Shown one piece after another: positions 36,647 to 45,366 of a stretch of DNA of 64,000 nucleotides (within the stretch, counting starts at the first letter, position 1; each line of letters starts with the position of its first letter). Source of the DNA: Acidithiobacillus marinus (GTDB taxonomy: Bacteria; Pseudomonadota; Gammaproteobacteria; Acidithiobacillales; Acidithiobacillaceae). The position numbers and the translations under genes are program-made. The notes beneath the pieces were generated by a model. It did no database searches. It was not told the origin of the DNA and worked only from the letters and a program-made list of their open reading frames with translations. The stretch covers positions 62,001 to 126,000 of the forward strand of contig NZ_MXAV01000034.1 in the NCBI RefSeq assembly GCF_002847505.1, given 5' to 3'.

Positions 36647-37009
36647 TCACAGTAGTTCGGCAATACCGCTGGAGGCGCGTTTGGCATCCAGAAAAACCAG
36701 CCCCAGCTTGGCTTCCTTGCGGGCGATAATGGTCAAAACGGCATCCGGACCCGCGTGAATAAGCAGCACGTAGCCGTTGTCACCCTTGATCATGACCTGT
36801 TCCAGCTCTCCCCGGGCCAATTCTGCGGCGGTACGGTCACCCAGGGACAGCATGGCGGCAGCCATGGCGCCGACGCGGTCTTCATCCATGCTTGAAGAAA
36901 GCAGGGAGGCAATAGTAAGACCGTCAGTAGAGATGACCGCAGAAGCCTCAATATCGGCGGATGAGCCATTGAGGTCACTGAGGATGGATTTGAGCATTTC
37001 TTCGCGCAT
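36647..37009 (-). CDS. Roadblock/LC7-domain protein (MglB-like)
   Basis: 120-residue single Roadblock/LC7 domain (ASAVISTDGLTIASLLSS, VGAMAAAMLSLGDRTA, LLIHAGPDAVLTIIA). In other bacteria MglB proteins of this fold are GTPase-activating partners of the small GTPase MglA. It is the last gene of a five-gene string that also encodes a small GTPase (37693) and a second diverged Roadblock-like protein (37058). AGGAG lies before the ATG. Confidence 0.88.
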   Translation of the reverse strand: MREEMLKSILSDLNGSSADIEASAVISTDGLTIASLLSSSMDEDRVGAMAAAMLSLGDRTAAELARGELEQVMIKGDNGYVLLIHAGPDAVLTIIARKEAKLGLVFLDAKRASSGIAELL

Positions 37010-37057
37010 GGATGTTCTCCTGATAAACTATCAATAATTCGGCATGGATATTAAAAA

Positions 37058-37696
37058 TTAGCGGTAGCGTTTATCCAGTTCCTGGACCAGTGTGACAAAG
37101 GATTGATCCTGGAGACGGGGGGTGCCGCTGACAATAAGCATGAAACGTTGTTGCCCGATGAATAGCGGCCAAAAACCCAGTTCAGATCGGCCGGAAGGGT
37201 CCAATAGTCCCCAGGATTCCGTATTGACCCGTAAGTTGTTTTTTAGCAATCGGCTATGGCGGGAGTGCAGAGAAAGTAAATCAGCGGAAAGACCTGCCAG
37301 TTCTTCAGCTGCTTCATGGGCAAAGCCTGCCGCTGCGAGATAAAAACCATTTTCATCAGCGAGCAGGGTTTTTTGCTGATCGGACAAGCGCGCCAGTAAC
37401 GGCGGCAGGGCATCTTCCAGCCGCAGCCCACTATCGGCGCGGGCCTTCTGAGCGCCGCGCAACAACCCGAGCCGTTGCAGGCGGAACACACTGCGCAGAG
37501 CTTCTTCGGGATTGCTGGTTTCTGCCCATTGGCAGGCTATTTCGGCAGAAAATGGCGCACGATTTCCCGTGCGGAGGACTTGCAACAAAAGCGCGCGGTT
37601 ACCTTCCTGGTCGGGGCTGGAAGTCGCATAAAAGGCTCCCGCTGGCGTTACTTCGCCGAAGACTTCAGTGCTCGCCGAAACCAGCTCTATACTCAT
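37058..37696 (-). CDS. Diverged Roadblock-like protein (hypothetical)
   Basis: 212-residue protein without a named family. The first half (about 25-85) looks like a winged-helix segment (ALLLQVLRTGNR ... SVFRLQRLGLL). The second half (about 105-212) has a Roadblock-like pattern (LLADENGFYLAAAGF, AAEELAGLSADLLSL, FMLIVSGTP). Its ATG overlaps the GTPase stop by four bases, so they are co-translated and probably bind each other. Family assignment is inference. Confidence 0.55.
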   Translation of the reverse strand: MSIELVSASTEVFGEVTPAGAFYATSSPDQEGNRALLLQVLRTGNRAPFSAEIACQWAETSNPEEALRSVFRLQRLGLLRGAQKARADSGLRLEDALPPLLARLSDQQKTLLADENGFYLAAAGFAHEAAEELAGLSADLLSLHSRHSRLLKNNLRVNTESWGLLDPSGRSELGFWPLFIGQQRFMLIVSGTPRLQDQSFVTLVQELDKRYR

Positions 37697-38259
37697 AGAA
37701 CATCTCCAATCCCTGGATCGATGGAGTAGAGCAGGGCCATGACCAGATTTTTGATATCTTCCTTTTTGCGGCCATCGATTTCAAAAATAGGAGGAATTGG
37801 ATTCAACATTTTGAGATCTGTAGTGACATCGAGCAGCATGTCGGCATAGTCTTTTGGGCTTGGTCGATTTTGGATATCGGTCTTGGAAATGCCAATCACT
37901 ACCGGGACATTGATAATGTAGTCCTTGAAGGCGTGCAGAAAAAAATGTAGATCTTTTTTGGGGTTGGGGCGGGTATTATCCAGCATGAGAACGAGCCCCA
38001 ATCCGCCTGTCGTGAGGATGTCCCACATGAAATCAAAGCGTTCTTGCCCCGGTGTACCATAAAGATGGATTTTGGTCTGGGCATCCAGCTTGAGTGTGCC
38101 ATAGTCCATGGCGACGGTTGTATGTCCTTTGCGATTCAGGGTCATGTCAGAGGCCTGAGCATCGGTAGAAATGATCGGCGTGTCCGATAAGACCGATATG
38201 GCGGTAGTTTTCCCCGCGCCAACTGGACCTGTAAAAACGATTTTATTATCTTCTCTCAC
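37693..38259 (-). CDS. Small Ras/Arf-like GTPase (MglA-type)
   Basis: 188-residue GTPase. The P-loop reads FTGPVGAGKTTA, G3 is LYGTPGQERFDF and G4 is GISKTDIQ (SKTD where NKxD is usual). This is like the bacterial MglA/Arf-like small GTPases that set cell polarity and control type IV pili. A GTG start is preceded by AAGGAG. It sits with Roadblock proteins, which in MglA-MglB systems stimulate GTP hydrolysis. Confidence 0.88.
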   Translation of the reverse strand: MREDNKIVFTGPVGAGKTTAISVLSDTPIISTDAQASDMTLNRKGHTTVAMDYGTLKLDAQTKIHLYGTPGQERFDFMWDILTTGGLGLVLMLDNTRPNPKKDLHFFLHAFKDYIINVPVVIGISKTDIQNRPSPKDYADMLLDVTTDLKMLNPIPPIFEIDGRKKEDIKNLVMALLYSIDPGIGDVL

Positions 38260-38310
38260 AAAATGGCTCCTTGAAAATCATTGTGATCCGCATCGCAGCA
38301 TGCGCAAGCC

Positions 38311-39456
38311 TTATATTCCGGCTATGCGTTTCAGGAGGCGACCCAAAAAGCTTCTTTTGGCTGCGGGAATTTCAGCATCTGCAGAGCTTGAATGCTGCCC
38401 AGACCGAACAACATTGCTTGGATTTTCCGGCGTGTTATAGCGGAGTAAGTCCAACGCATCTGCAGCGGCCAGGAAGTTGAATAAATCCGGCACCTCAACG
38501 CGCAGCATTTTTACCGTGAGTGCGGGAGAAGCTGGAGATCTTGCCAGAAATGCCGCCAGGCGCAGCGCATCCGGGAGCATGGGTAAACGGGTCAGATTGG
38601 GCCATTGCTTAAGTTGTACGGGAGCATTTATTTGTAGTTTCTGGTTCAGTCGACCATTTGCTGTCCATGCGCCGGTCTGCCAGAGCAGGGATTGCAGGGA
38701 CATATGGCGTGCAGTGTGACTATCTACGGAGTCATCCGCTCGGGGTGCACGCATCTGCAATTCTATAGATGATCCGCGACAAATATGCTGCAACTGTTCA
38801 TCATCTACCAGAACGATGGCCTGATCAGTCATCGCTTCAATGCGGACGATGATGTGTTGGTTCTGATCTGCAATGATGGTCGTTGCCTGATCTCGTTGTG
38901 CAATTTGCAGCAGGCCCAATAAACCTTCACTGGAACTGAAATACTGGATTTCTTCAGGGCGAAGCACCGGCGCCGGTTTGGCAGGTATCGCTGGAGCACT
39001 CGGCGGCGCTTGTGTTGGAATTACCTCCGGCATCTGGACGCTGATTTCGGGAACGCGCACATCCGGACGAATGGGCTTGACATTGCTATCAGTAGGCGCT
39101 TTTTCCGGTAACCGGGGTGTATCCAGTAAAAGCGCTTCCAATGCAGGAAACAAGGTTTCCATGCGCACGGGTTTCTGGAGTATCGGGAAGACGCAATTTG
39201 CCGGAGAGGAAACGCTGGTTACCAGAATACGCTGTTCCGGCTCCGCCAGATGGAGCTTGTTGGCAATTTCAAGACCCTGTGGCCCGTCAATATCCACAAT
39301 CGTCAAATGTGGAATCCGATCATCACTGGGTTCAAGCAAGTGATATTCACGGCGAGTATGCATTTTGAAAGCCATACGAAAAACCGCTTCCTTGCGATGA
39401 TCCATACCGAGGCTGCGAACGAGGATGGTATCACTTTGGGAGATGTTATTCGTCAT
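38311..39456 (-). CDS. Hypothetical protein with receiver-like N-terminus
   Basis: 381-residue protein. The first 110 residues follow a response-regulator receiver plan (TILVRSLGMDHRK, TIVDIDGP, ILVTSVSS, PILQKPVRMETLF), but the usual phosphorylation aspartate environment (acidic pair near the N-terminus) is missing, so it is probably a pseudo-receiver. A Pro-rich linker (about 125-165) and a second domain follow. No output DNA-binding domain is clear. It is part of the GTPase-Roadblock string. Confidence 0.55.
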   Translation of the reverse strand: MTNNISQSDTILVRSLGMDHRKEAVFRMAFKMHTRREYHLLEPSDDRIPHLTIVDIDGPQGLEIANKLHLAEPEQRILVTSVSSPANCVFPILQKPVRMETLFPALEALLLDTPRLPEKAPTDSNVKPIRPDVRVPEISVQMPEVIPTQAPPSAPAIPAKPAPVLRPEEIQYFSSSEGLLGLLQIAQRDQATTIIADQNQHIIVRIEAMTDQAIVLVDDEQLQHICRGSSIELQMRAPRADDSVDSHTARHMSLQSLLWQTGAWTANGRLNQKLQINAPVQLKQWPNLTRLPMLPDALRLAAFLARSPASPALTVKMLRVEVPDLFNFLAAADALDLLRYNTPENPSNVVRSGQHSSSADAEIPAAKRSFLGRLLKRIAGI

Positions 39457-39465
39457 GAGTAAATC

Positions 39466-40956
39466 CTAAATGACCTGACGCTGCGGTTGGCGTTGCATAC
39501 GTTCAGCAAGGCTGAACATCTGGCGCATGATTTCTTCATCCGGTGGTGTTTCCATATTAAGAATGGCACGAGTAAAACTGGAAAAACGCTCTTGGGCACC
39601 CATACGTTCATACATTTCCAGGAGCGGTCGGTAGTAAATTTTATGGTCTGGGCGGGCGAGTGTGGCTTTTTCGAGGAGATCCACGGCCTCTTCCACTTGT
39701 CCATACTCCAGAAGACTGTCGAACTCTTGTAGAATACTGTCATCATTGTCCTTGGCCATGATCTGATGATCGCGATGAACTTCTTCCAGAACCAGTGCCG
39801 GGCTGGTAAAGGGAATGGCTGTCAGGGGCAGATAAAGACCGTATTGTTCTGCTTGATCAGCGAGTATATGTTTGTTGGTTTCACTGGCTTCCAATTGATC
39901 CCAAAGGGGATGTTCTCCGAGTTGACGGCCATGATTCAGCATTCGTATGCGCAGCGCGGTCCCTGCTCCCCATAAGCTGATATACAGTTGGAGTAATGCT
40001 TCTGCGAAATTTTCGCAACGTTTTTGCTGATAGAGCATATCCAGTAAAGCCACATGCAGGACCAGCTTGCGGGGATCAAAAATAAGGTTGCGTTTCAGTA
40101 TGCGTTCGGCTTCGACGTTTTGTTGGGCCGCCTGTAAGGCCCGAATGGTAGTCAATGGATCAACCAAGGTTGCGCAGATGCTCCATTCTTCGGGACGAAT
40201 AGCCTCAAGGCGCAACTGACCTTGCAGTAGGGTTTCTTCTTCGCTGGTCTGGGCAGAATTCGTTTTGGTTCTTGGATTGGGTAGGGTCTTTTCTGAAAAA
40301 CCGCCAAGATCCATATCCAGAGGCTCAGGATTGACCAATGCTTGCTGAAGTTCTTGCTGTGCTCTCTGGAGTGCGGATGAAGTCTGCGCTGGATTCTCGA
40401 TGTTTTGTATGCTGTTGATGGCCACTAACTGACTGTTACTAATACCCGTATTTTCAGCAAGGACGCGGAGCTGGAGATTGTCTGGATCTAAGCGAAGACC
40501 TGCAAGAGTAAGGTCTTGAGCTTCTGCGCCGGAAATGGTCTTCGTATCACAGAGCTGAGTCAACAATTCAGCGAAGCCATCCATGTCCGGAATTTCTTGA
40601 TACAGGGTCAGTAATCTCCGGCTTTGCTGGATGTCATCTGGATTGTGGGAAACGTACCAGCGCAAGGATGTAGCAGCCTGCTCCAAATGACCATAAGCCA
40701 GATAAATTTCAATTTCATCAAGAATGCTGGTTTCATCCACTTCCGCACTCGCGATCCCGGCTGGCGTGGTTAATGTGGAGGCCTGAGGAGCTTGCAGGGG
40801 AGGGGGCGCAACTGACCGTTCTTCAGTATGCGCAGTCTTGGCAATCGGAGAAGCTTTCAGCAGTTTTTTTCTGTTGAATAACTTCCAGAGTCCCGCGAAA
40901 ACCACGAGAACAAGAAGTAATCCAATGATAATCAGGCTGCTAAAAGGTAATTCCAT
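39466..40956 (-). CDS. Membrane-anchored helical-repeat protein (FimV/TPR-like)
   Basis: 496-residue protein with one N-terminal membrane segment (SLIIIGLLLVLVVFAGLW) and a large cytoplasmic part of TPR-like helices (IYLAYGHLEQAATSLRWYV, LLEYGQVEEAVDLLEKA). The layout recalls FimV-type hubs that place type IV pilus factors at the cell pole. It is the first gene of the GTPase-Roadblock string; nine bases separate it from the next gene. Function unknown. Confidence 0.6.
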   Translation of the reverse strand: MELPFSSLIIIGLLLVLVVFAGLWKLFNRKKLLKASPIAKTAHTEERSVAPPPLQAPQASTLTTPAGIASAEVDETSILDEIEIYLAYGHLEQAATSLRWYVSHNPDDIQQSRRLLTLYQEIPDMDGFAELLTQLCDTKTISGAEAQDLTLAGLRLDPDNLQLRVLAENTGISNSQLVAINSIQNIENPAQTSSALQRAQQELQQALVNPEPLDMDLGGFSEKTLPNPRTKTNSAQTSEEETLLQGQLRLEAIRPEEWSICATLVDPLTTIRALQAAQQNVEAERILKRNLIFDPRKLVLHVALLDMLYQQKRCENFAEALLQLYISLWGAGTALRIRMLNHGRQLGEHPLWDQLEASETNKHILADQAEQYGLYLPLTAIPFTSPALVLEEVHRDHQIMAKDNDDSILQEFDSLLEYGQVEEAVDLLEKATLARPDHKIYYRPLLEMYERMGAQERFSSFTRAILNMETPPDEEIMRQMFSLAERMQRQPQRQVI

Positions 40957-41034
40957 GCACGAAGCTCACTTCCGATTGAATATGTTTGTGGCAATTGACT
41001 CATGAGCTCGTAAATAGGCGTTTTCAAGGTGCTG

Positions 41035-41466
41035 TCAATGTGCAAACAGTTCAGCCAAAGATTTTAAACGGGACAGACTCGGACGCGTGGGTTCGATGCC
41101 TTGAGCTGCTGCGCTGGCATAACCCGAAAAAAAGGCCGGGAGTGCTTTCACCACCAGGGGCAGACGCTCGCGGCTGACGGTAGCCAAGGTCCATTCTGCA
41201 CGCAGGTCATAGCGCGGATGCTGGCTGCAGATGGCCACTCCCCAGCGGCAATCTTCCTGAGACCAGCGATGTCTGGCGACAGCCAGCAGATGTTGTTCAG
41301 GTGCTTGGCGCAAACCTACACAGGGCCCCCGAAAGGGAATTTGCAGGTCTTCGACCAGATCAGCCAGCATGTGATCCAGGCGAAACAGAGCATCCCGCAG
41401 TTCGGTTGCAGGAATCGCGCTTCCCTGACTCGCACTTTTTAAAATGATGATGTGTGGTGATTCCAT
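41035..41466 (-). CDS. Hypothetical protein
   Basis: 143-residue cytoplasmic protein of unknown family (MESPHIIILKSA at the start, LSRLKSLAELFAH at the end). GGAGGCC precedes the ATG at 41466; the frame extends upstream without a ribosome site. It lies 78 bases upstream of the GTPase-Roadblock string on the same strand and may be its first gene, but nothing else links them. Confidence 0.55.
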   Translation of the reverse strand: MESPHIIILKSASQGSAIPATELRDALFRLDHMLADLVEDLQIPFRGPCVGLRQAPEQHLLAVARHRWSQEDCRWGVAICSQHPRYDLRAEWTLATVSRERLPLVVKALPAFFSGYASAAAQGIEPTRPSLSRLKSLAELFAH

Positions 41467-41576
41467 AAAGGCCTCCTTTTCCCTTATGATAATGATGGTT
41501 ATAAAACATGCTACCAACAACCTTATTCGGAGTTGGCCCGGCATCTTAATGGTATTTGCCGCAAACAGGAAGGCTA

Positions 41577-42668
41577 ATGAAACAAAAACAATGGGGTATT
41601 TGGCTGTTTACTGCGGTGCTCGTGGCTCTGGGCATGGATGGAGCTGAAGCAAGTGTGTTTCCTTTGCCAGAACATGGCAATATGGTGGGCGCACTGCATG
41701 CAGTCACTACCCATCGGGACGATACGCTCCTCGATATCGGACGTTTTTATGATCTGGGTTACAATCAGACCACCCGGGCGAATCCAGGAGTCAACCCGTG
41801 GCTGCCGGGGCAGGCCAGTAAAGTGGTCATTCCTGCCCAGTACATTCTGCCGCCCAAACCCTGGACCGGCATTGTAGTGGACATTCCAGCGCGGCGAATT
41901 TACTTTTTTCCGAACAATGATCATGTGGTGTACACCTACCCGGTAGGCGTGTTCTTGCCGGGCTGGAAAGAAAATCTGACCACGACCCGGATCATCGCCA
42001 AGTTCAAGATGCCGGCCTGGAATGTGCCCAAAAACATCCATGCCTGGTTCAAGCAAAAATTTCATATGGATATTCCCTGGTACTGGCCACCCGGACCGGA
42101 AAATCCCATGGGCGAACTGGCGATGGAAACCGGGCTATCGGGAATATTCATTCACGGTACCTATCATCCCTGGGGAGTAGGCATGCGCGCCAGTCAGGGT
42201 TGCTTTCAGATGTATCCCGAGAATGTGGCACAACTTTTTCCCTTGGTTCCGGTAGGAACGCCGGTGCGCATCATCGACATGCCCAATCTGGTGGGGGTCC
42301 ATGATGGTGAGGTCTACCTGCAGTCCTATAAACCCATGAATACCTATCACAAAGGTGTGCCCGACCTGCAGCGTGCGGCCATGCAGATCAAGATCTTCAT
42401 GCAGGAACACCACATTAAGCAGGCCATCGACTGGAGCAAGGTGCGGCGGGTGGTCGGTGAGCACAATACCGTGGCTTTGCCCATCGGCGTCCACTCCCCC
42501 AGTTACCAGACCCTGGCAGCAGCCCTTCCCGCCAAGCCCTATGCCTATGCGCCCTATGGGCCTTCTGCCAATGGCGCGGCAGTTCCTGCGCCGCTGAAGC
42601 TGGCAAAACCCAGTGAAGGAGAGCATCTACACGTTCAGGTTTTGTTCCCCGACCGCAAGGCGGATTAA
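41577..42668 (+). CDS. L,D-transpeptidase (YkuD) with LysM-like domain
   Basis: 363-residue exported enzyme with a signal peptide (cleaved near AEA-SVF). A degenerate LysM-like region (DDTLLDIGRFYDLGYNQ, about 45-90) precedes the YkuD domain, whose catalytic part is IHGTYHPWGVG followed by ASQGCFQM (catalytic cysteine). It makes 3-3 cross-links in peptidoglycan or attaches proteins to it. AGGAAGG precedes the ATG. It ends 4 bases from the convergent YdcF-like gene. Confidence 0.93.
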   Translation: MKQKQWGIWLFTAVLVALGMDGAEASVFPLPEHGNMVGALHAVTTHRDDTLLDIGRFYDLGYNQTTRANPGVNPWLPGQASKVVIPAQYILPPKPWTGIVVDIPARRIYFFPNNDHVVYTYPVGVFLPGWKENLTTTRIIAKFKMPAWNVPKNIHAWFKQKFHMDIPWYWPPGPENPMGELAMETGLSGIFIHGTYHPWGVGMRASQGCFQMYPENVAQLFPLVPVGTPVRIIDMPNLVGVHDGEVYLQSYKPMNTYHKGVPDLQRAAMQIKIFMQEHHIKQAIDWSKVRRVVGEHNTVALPIGVHSPSYQTLAAALPAKPYAYAPYGPSANGAAVPAPLKLAKPSEGEHLHVQVLFPDRKAD

Positions 42669-42672
42669 AACC

Positions 42673-43473
42673 TTAGTTGCTTTTGCCCAGACCCTGCTCC
42701 TGGAGCCAGAGCCAGAGCAGGCCCAGATATTCATGGCTGGCCTCACTGCTGATTTCCATGAAAATGGCCCGGGGGAGCCAGCTCGTTAGCCGGTATGGCC
42801 GAGCCTGATTGAGGCGATAATCGGTGGGGACCGGGACGACGTCAAGATGAGATAATCGAAACCAGGCTGCGGCTCTTGGCATGTGCAGTGCCGAGGTGAC
42901 CAGATAGATGCGCTGAATATGATGTTCAGCCAGCAAAGCACTGGAATCTGCGGCATTGGCGGCGGTATTGTAAGAGTGGGTTTCCGGCCAGATCGGGCTG
43001 GTTACGTGAAAATCCTGACGGAGAATATGGGCCATCGTAATGGCTTCTGCGGCCACGCCGAAGCGTGGGGCACCTCCACTGGGGACCAAGGGTAGATGGG
43101 TGCAGTGGGCGAGCCTTGCCGCAGCCATCAGGCGCACCAGGGTGCGGGCATTGGCGGTTTCCTGCTGTGAGTCTGGTGAGGTCATGACCTCACCACCACC
43201 CAGAACGACAATGGCACCTGGACGCTCAGGTCCTTGAAGAGGGTGGCCGAGGGGGGGGTAGCGGTTTTCTAGGGGGCTGATCAGCCACCTTGTGCCAATG
43301 GCAGTAGAAAAAAAATAGAGGACGCACAGAGCGACCAGCAGTAGCGTGCGCCCCAGGTATCGCCAGCCGAGCACGTCCAGGACCCAGCCAGAAAGGGCAA
43401 GAAGAAATAGAATGCCGGGAGGTTGCAGTAACGCAGATGCCAGCGTCAGAACTGTGGTGTAACGCAGCAGCAT
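42673..43473 (-). CDS. YdcF/ElyC-family (DUF218) membrane protein
   Basis: 266-residue protein with two N-terminal hydrophobic stretches (about residues 8-60) and a DUF218 domain (IVVLGGGEVMTS, LVPSGGAPRFG, THSYNTAANA, YLVTSALHMPRAAAWF). ElyC-type members take part in envelope polymer metabolism. It lies 12 bases downstream of lipA on the same strand. Role here unknown. Confidence 0.85.
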   Translation of the reverse strand: MLLRYTTVLTLASALLQPPGILFLLALSGWVLDVLGWRYLGRTLLLVALCVLYFFSTAIGTRWLISPLENRYPPLGHPLQGPERPGAIVVLGGGEVMTSPDSQQETANARTLVRLMAAARLAHCTHLPLVPSGGAPRFGVAAEAITMAHILRQDFHVTSPIWPETHSYNTAANAADSSALLAEHHIQRIYLVTSALHMPRAAAWFRLSHLDVVPVPTDYRLNQARPYRLTSWLPRAIFMEISSEASHEYLGLLWLWLQEQGLGKSN

Positions 43474-43485
43474 GATTTATGCCGA

Positions 43486-44436
43486 TTAGTCTTCGGTCAT
43501 TTCATGAAAACTGCGTTCGGCATGATAGGAAGAGCGCACCAGGGGACCGCTGGCGACGTGACGGAAGCCCATCGCCAGCCCGTCCAGGCGCAGGGCTTCA
43601 AACTCATCCGGTGGGACAAATCGGGACACCGGCAGATGATGGCGGGAAGGAGACAAGTATTGTCCCAGCGTCAGTAGTTCGCAACCCGCCTGACGCAGAT
43701 CCTGCATGACTTCACGAATCTCGTCCAGTTCTTCTCCCAGCCCGAGCATGAGTCCTGATTTGCTGGGAATATCGGGATGTTGCGCTTTGAAGGCAGATAG
43801 CAGATTCAGGGAGTGACGGTAGTCGGCACCTGGGCGGGCCTGGAGGTACAGGCGGGGTACAGTTTCCAGATTGTGATTGAACACATCCGGGGGGGTGTCG
43901 TGGAGAGCCGCCAGGGCTTTCTCCATGCGCCCGCGAAAGTCTGGAACCAGGATTTCTATATGCAGATCCGGGCAGTGCTGGCGCAAGGCGCCGATGACAT
44001 CGGCGAAATGTCCGGCGCCGCCATCGCGCAAATCATCCCGATCCACCGAAGTAATGACCACAAAACGCAATCCCATGGTGGCGACGGTCTGGGCAAGATG
44101 CAGGGGTTCTGCAGCATCCGGGGGCTGGGGACGGCCATGGGCCACATCGCAGAAGGGGCAGCGGCGGGTACAAACATCCCCGAGAATCATGAAGGTGGCG
44201 GTCCCACTACCAAAACATTCGCCGAGATTGGGACAGGAGGCTTCTTCACAAACCGTATGCAGGTCTGCTGTCCGTAAAATCTTTTTGAGGCGATCCACTT
44301 CTGGTGACAGAGGGGAGCGCACTCGCAACCACTGGGGTTTGGGCATCCTGGGAGTTTCTACAGGAATGATGGGAATAGGGTTACGGGAGGTTTTTTCCGC
44401 ACCTCTTCCGGCTTTTTTATCGGCAGTAGCTTCCAT
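43486..44436 (-). CDS. lipA: Lipoyl synthase
   Basis: 316-residue radical-SAM enzyme adding two sulfurs to octanoyl groups. The auxiliary cluster motif [12 protein letters not shown] and the radical-SAM motif [10 protein letters not shown] are clear, and the C-terminal RSSYHAE is typical. The ATG at 44436 comes after the lipB stop by 4 bases with AGAGG upstream; the frame into lipB is an artefact. It acts on the products of the lipB step. Confidence 0.97.
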   Translation of the reverse strand: MEATADKKAGRGAEKTSRNPIPIIPVETPRMPKPQWLRVRSPLSPEVDRLKKILRTADLHTVCEEASCPNLGECFGSGTATFMILGDVCTRRCPFCDVAHGRPQPPDAAEPLHLAQTVATMGLRFVVITSVDRDDLRDGGAGHFADVIGALRQHCPDLHIEILVPDFRGRMEKALAALHDTPPDVFNHNLETVPRLYLQARPGADYRHSLNLLSAFKAQHPDIPSKSGLMLGLGEELDEIREVMQDLRQAGCELLTLGQYLSPSRHHLPVSRFVPPDEFEALRLDGLAMGFRHVASGPLVRSSYHAERSFHEMTED

Positions 44437-44440
44437 CCTC

Positions 44441-45082
44441 TCAGGCCCCCCCTCTTCGCAGAGGTCGCTGTAACTGCGCGGACAGCGCTTGCAGTAGATC
44501 TTCAGCAACGTCCCGGCTGGCCCATTCAGGACAGAGATCATGTATCTGGGTGACGGCCAGCCCGGGCATGCCACAGGGATGAATGCGCTGGAAAGGGCTT
44601 AAGTCCATATCGGTGTTCAGGCTTAAGCCATGATAACTGCGGCCCTTTTGGACCCGCAGTCCCAGGGAGGCTATTTTAGCTTCTCCCACATATACCCCCG
44701 GTGCATCCTTGCGGGCATGAGCGCACACCTCATGTTCTGCCAGGAGCTGAATGACGGCCTGTTCCATGAAGCTGGTCAGTTGACGAACATCGATACCCAT
44801 ACGTGGTAAATCTATCAGTAAATAAACAATCCATTGTCCTGGACCATGGTAGGTGACCTTGCCGCCCCGATCACTGCGGATGACAGGGATGGAGCCGGGA
44901 TCAAGCACATCGGCGGCATTTGCACTGCGCCCCAGGGTAAATACTGGCGGATGCTGAAGCAGCCACATTTGATCAGGAGTTTCGGCATCCCGCTGGGCGG
45001 TGAATTCGCGCATGGCGTCGAGCACCGTGAAGTAGGGCAGAATGCCGGGCCAGCAGCGCACCAGTATGGGAGAATGGTTCAT
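44441..45082 (-). CDS. lipB: Octanoyl-(acyl carrier protein):protein N-octanoyltransferase
   Basis: 213-residue cytoplasmic enzyme moving octanoate to lipoate-dependent proteins. The family motif [12 protein letters not shown] near residue 72, the catalytic lysine in AKIASLGL and the cysteine in HPCGMPG are present. It overlaps ybeD by four bases (ATGA) and leads into lipA. Confidence 0.97.
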   Translation of the reverse strand: MNHSPILVRCWPGILPYFTVLDAMREFTAQRDAETPDQMWLLQHPPVFTLGRSANAADVLDPGSIPVIRSDRGGKVTYHGPGQWIVYLLIDLPRMGIDVRQLTSFMEQAVIQLLAEHEVCAHARKDAPGVYVGEAKIASLGLRVQKGRSYHGLSLNTDMDLSPFQRIHPCGMPGLAVTQIHDLCPEWASRDVAEDLLQALSAQLQRPLRRGGA

Positions 45083-45345
45083 AAGCAGAGGATGACTCCG
45101 TCCACGGCTTTGACTGCCGTATAAATGGCTAGAAGTTGAGCTTCATGTTGGACTTCCAGAGAGATGGTGACCGCACAGTAATTCCCCTGGCTACTGCTGC
45201 GCATGACAAAATCATTATCGTGCAGATGGGGGGCATGGGGCTCCACGGCCTTGCGTACGGCATCCAGCAAATTGGTCTGCTGACCGATGACTTTGACATG
45301 ATGCAAATGGGGATAATCCCCTGCATGTTGGGATTCAGATGTCAT
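45079..45345 (-). CDS. ybeD: YbeD/DUF493-family protein
   Basis: 88-residue small protein of the YbeD (DUF493) family, usually found between dacA and lipB. The pattern HVKVIGQQTNLLDAVRKAVEPHAP and [14 protein letters not shown] is typical. It is a suspected regulatory domain of ferredoxin-like fold; function unknown. It overlaps lipB by four bases. Confidence 0.9.
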   Translation of the reverse strand: MTSESQHAGDYPHLHHVKVIGQQTNLLDAVRKAVEPHAPHLHDNDFVMRSSSQGNYCAVTISLEVQHEAQLLAIYTAVKAVDGVILCL

Positions 45346-45366
45346 TCAGGGTCCTCTCATCCTGAT

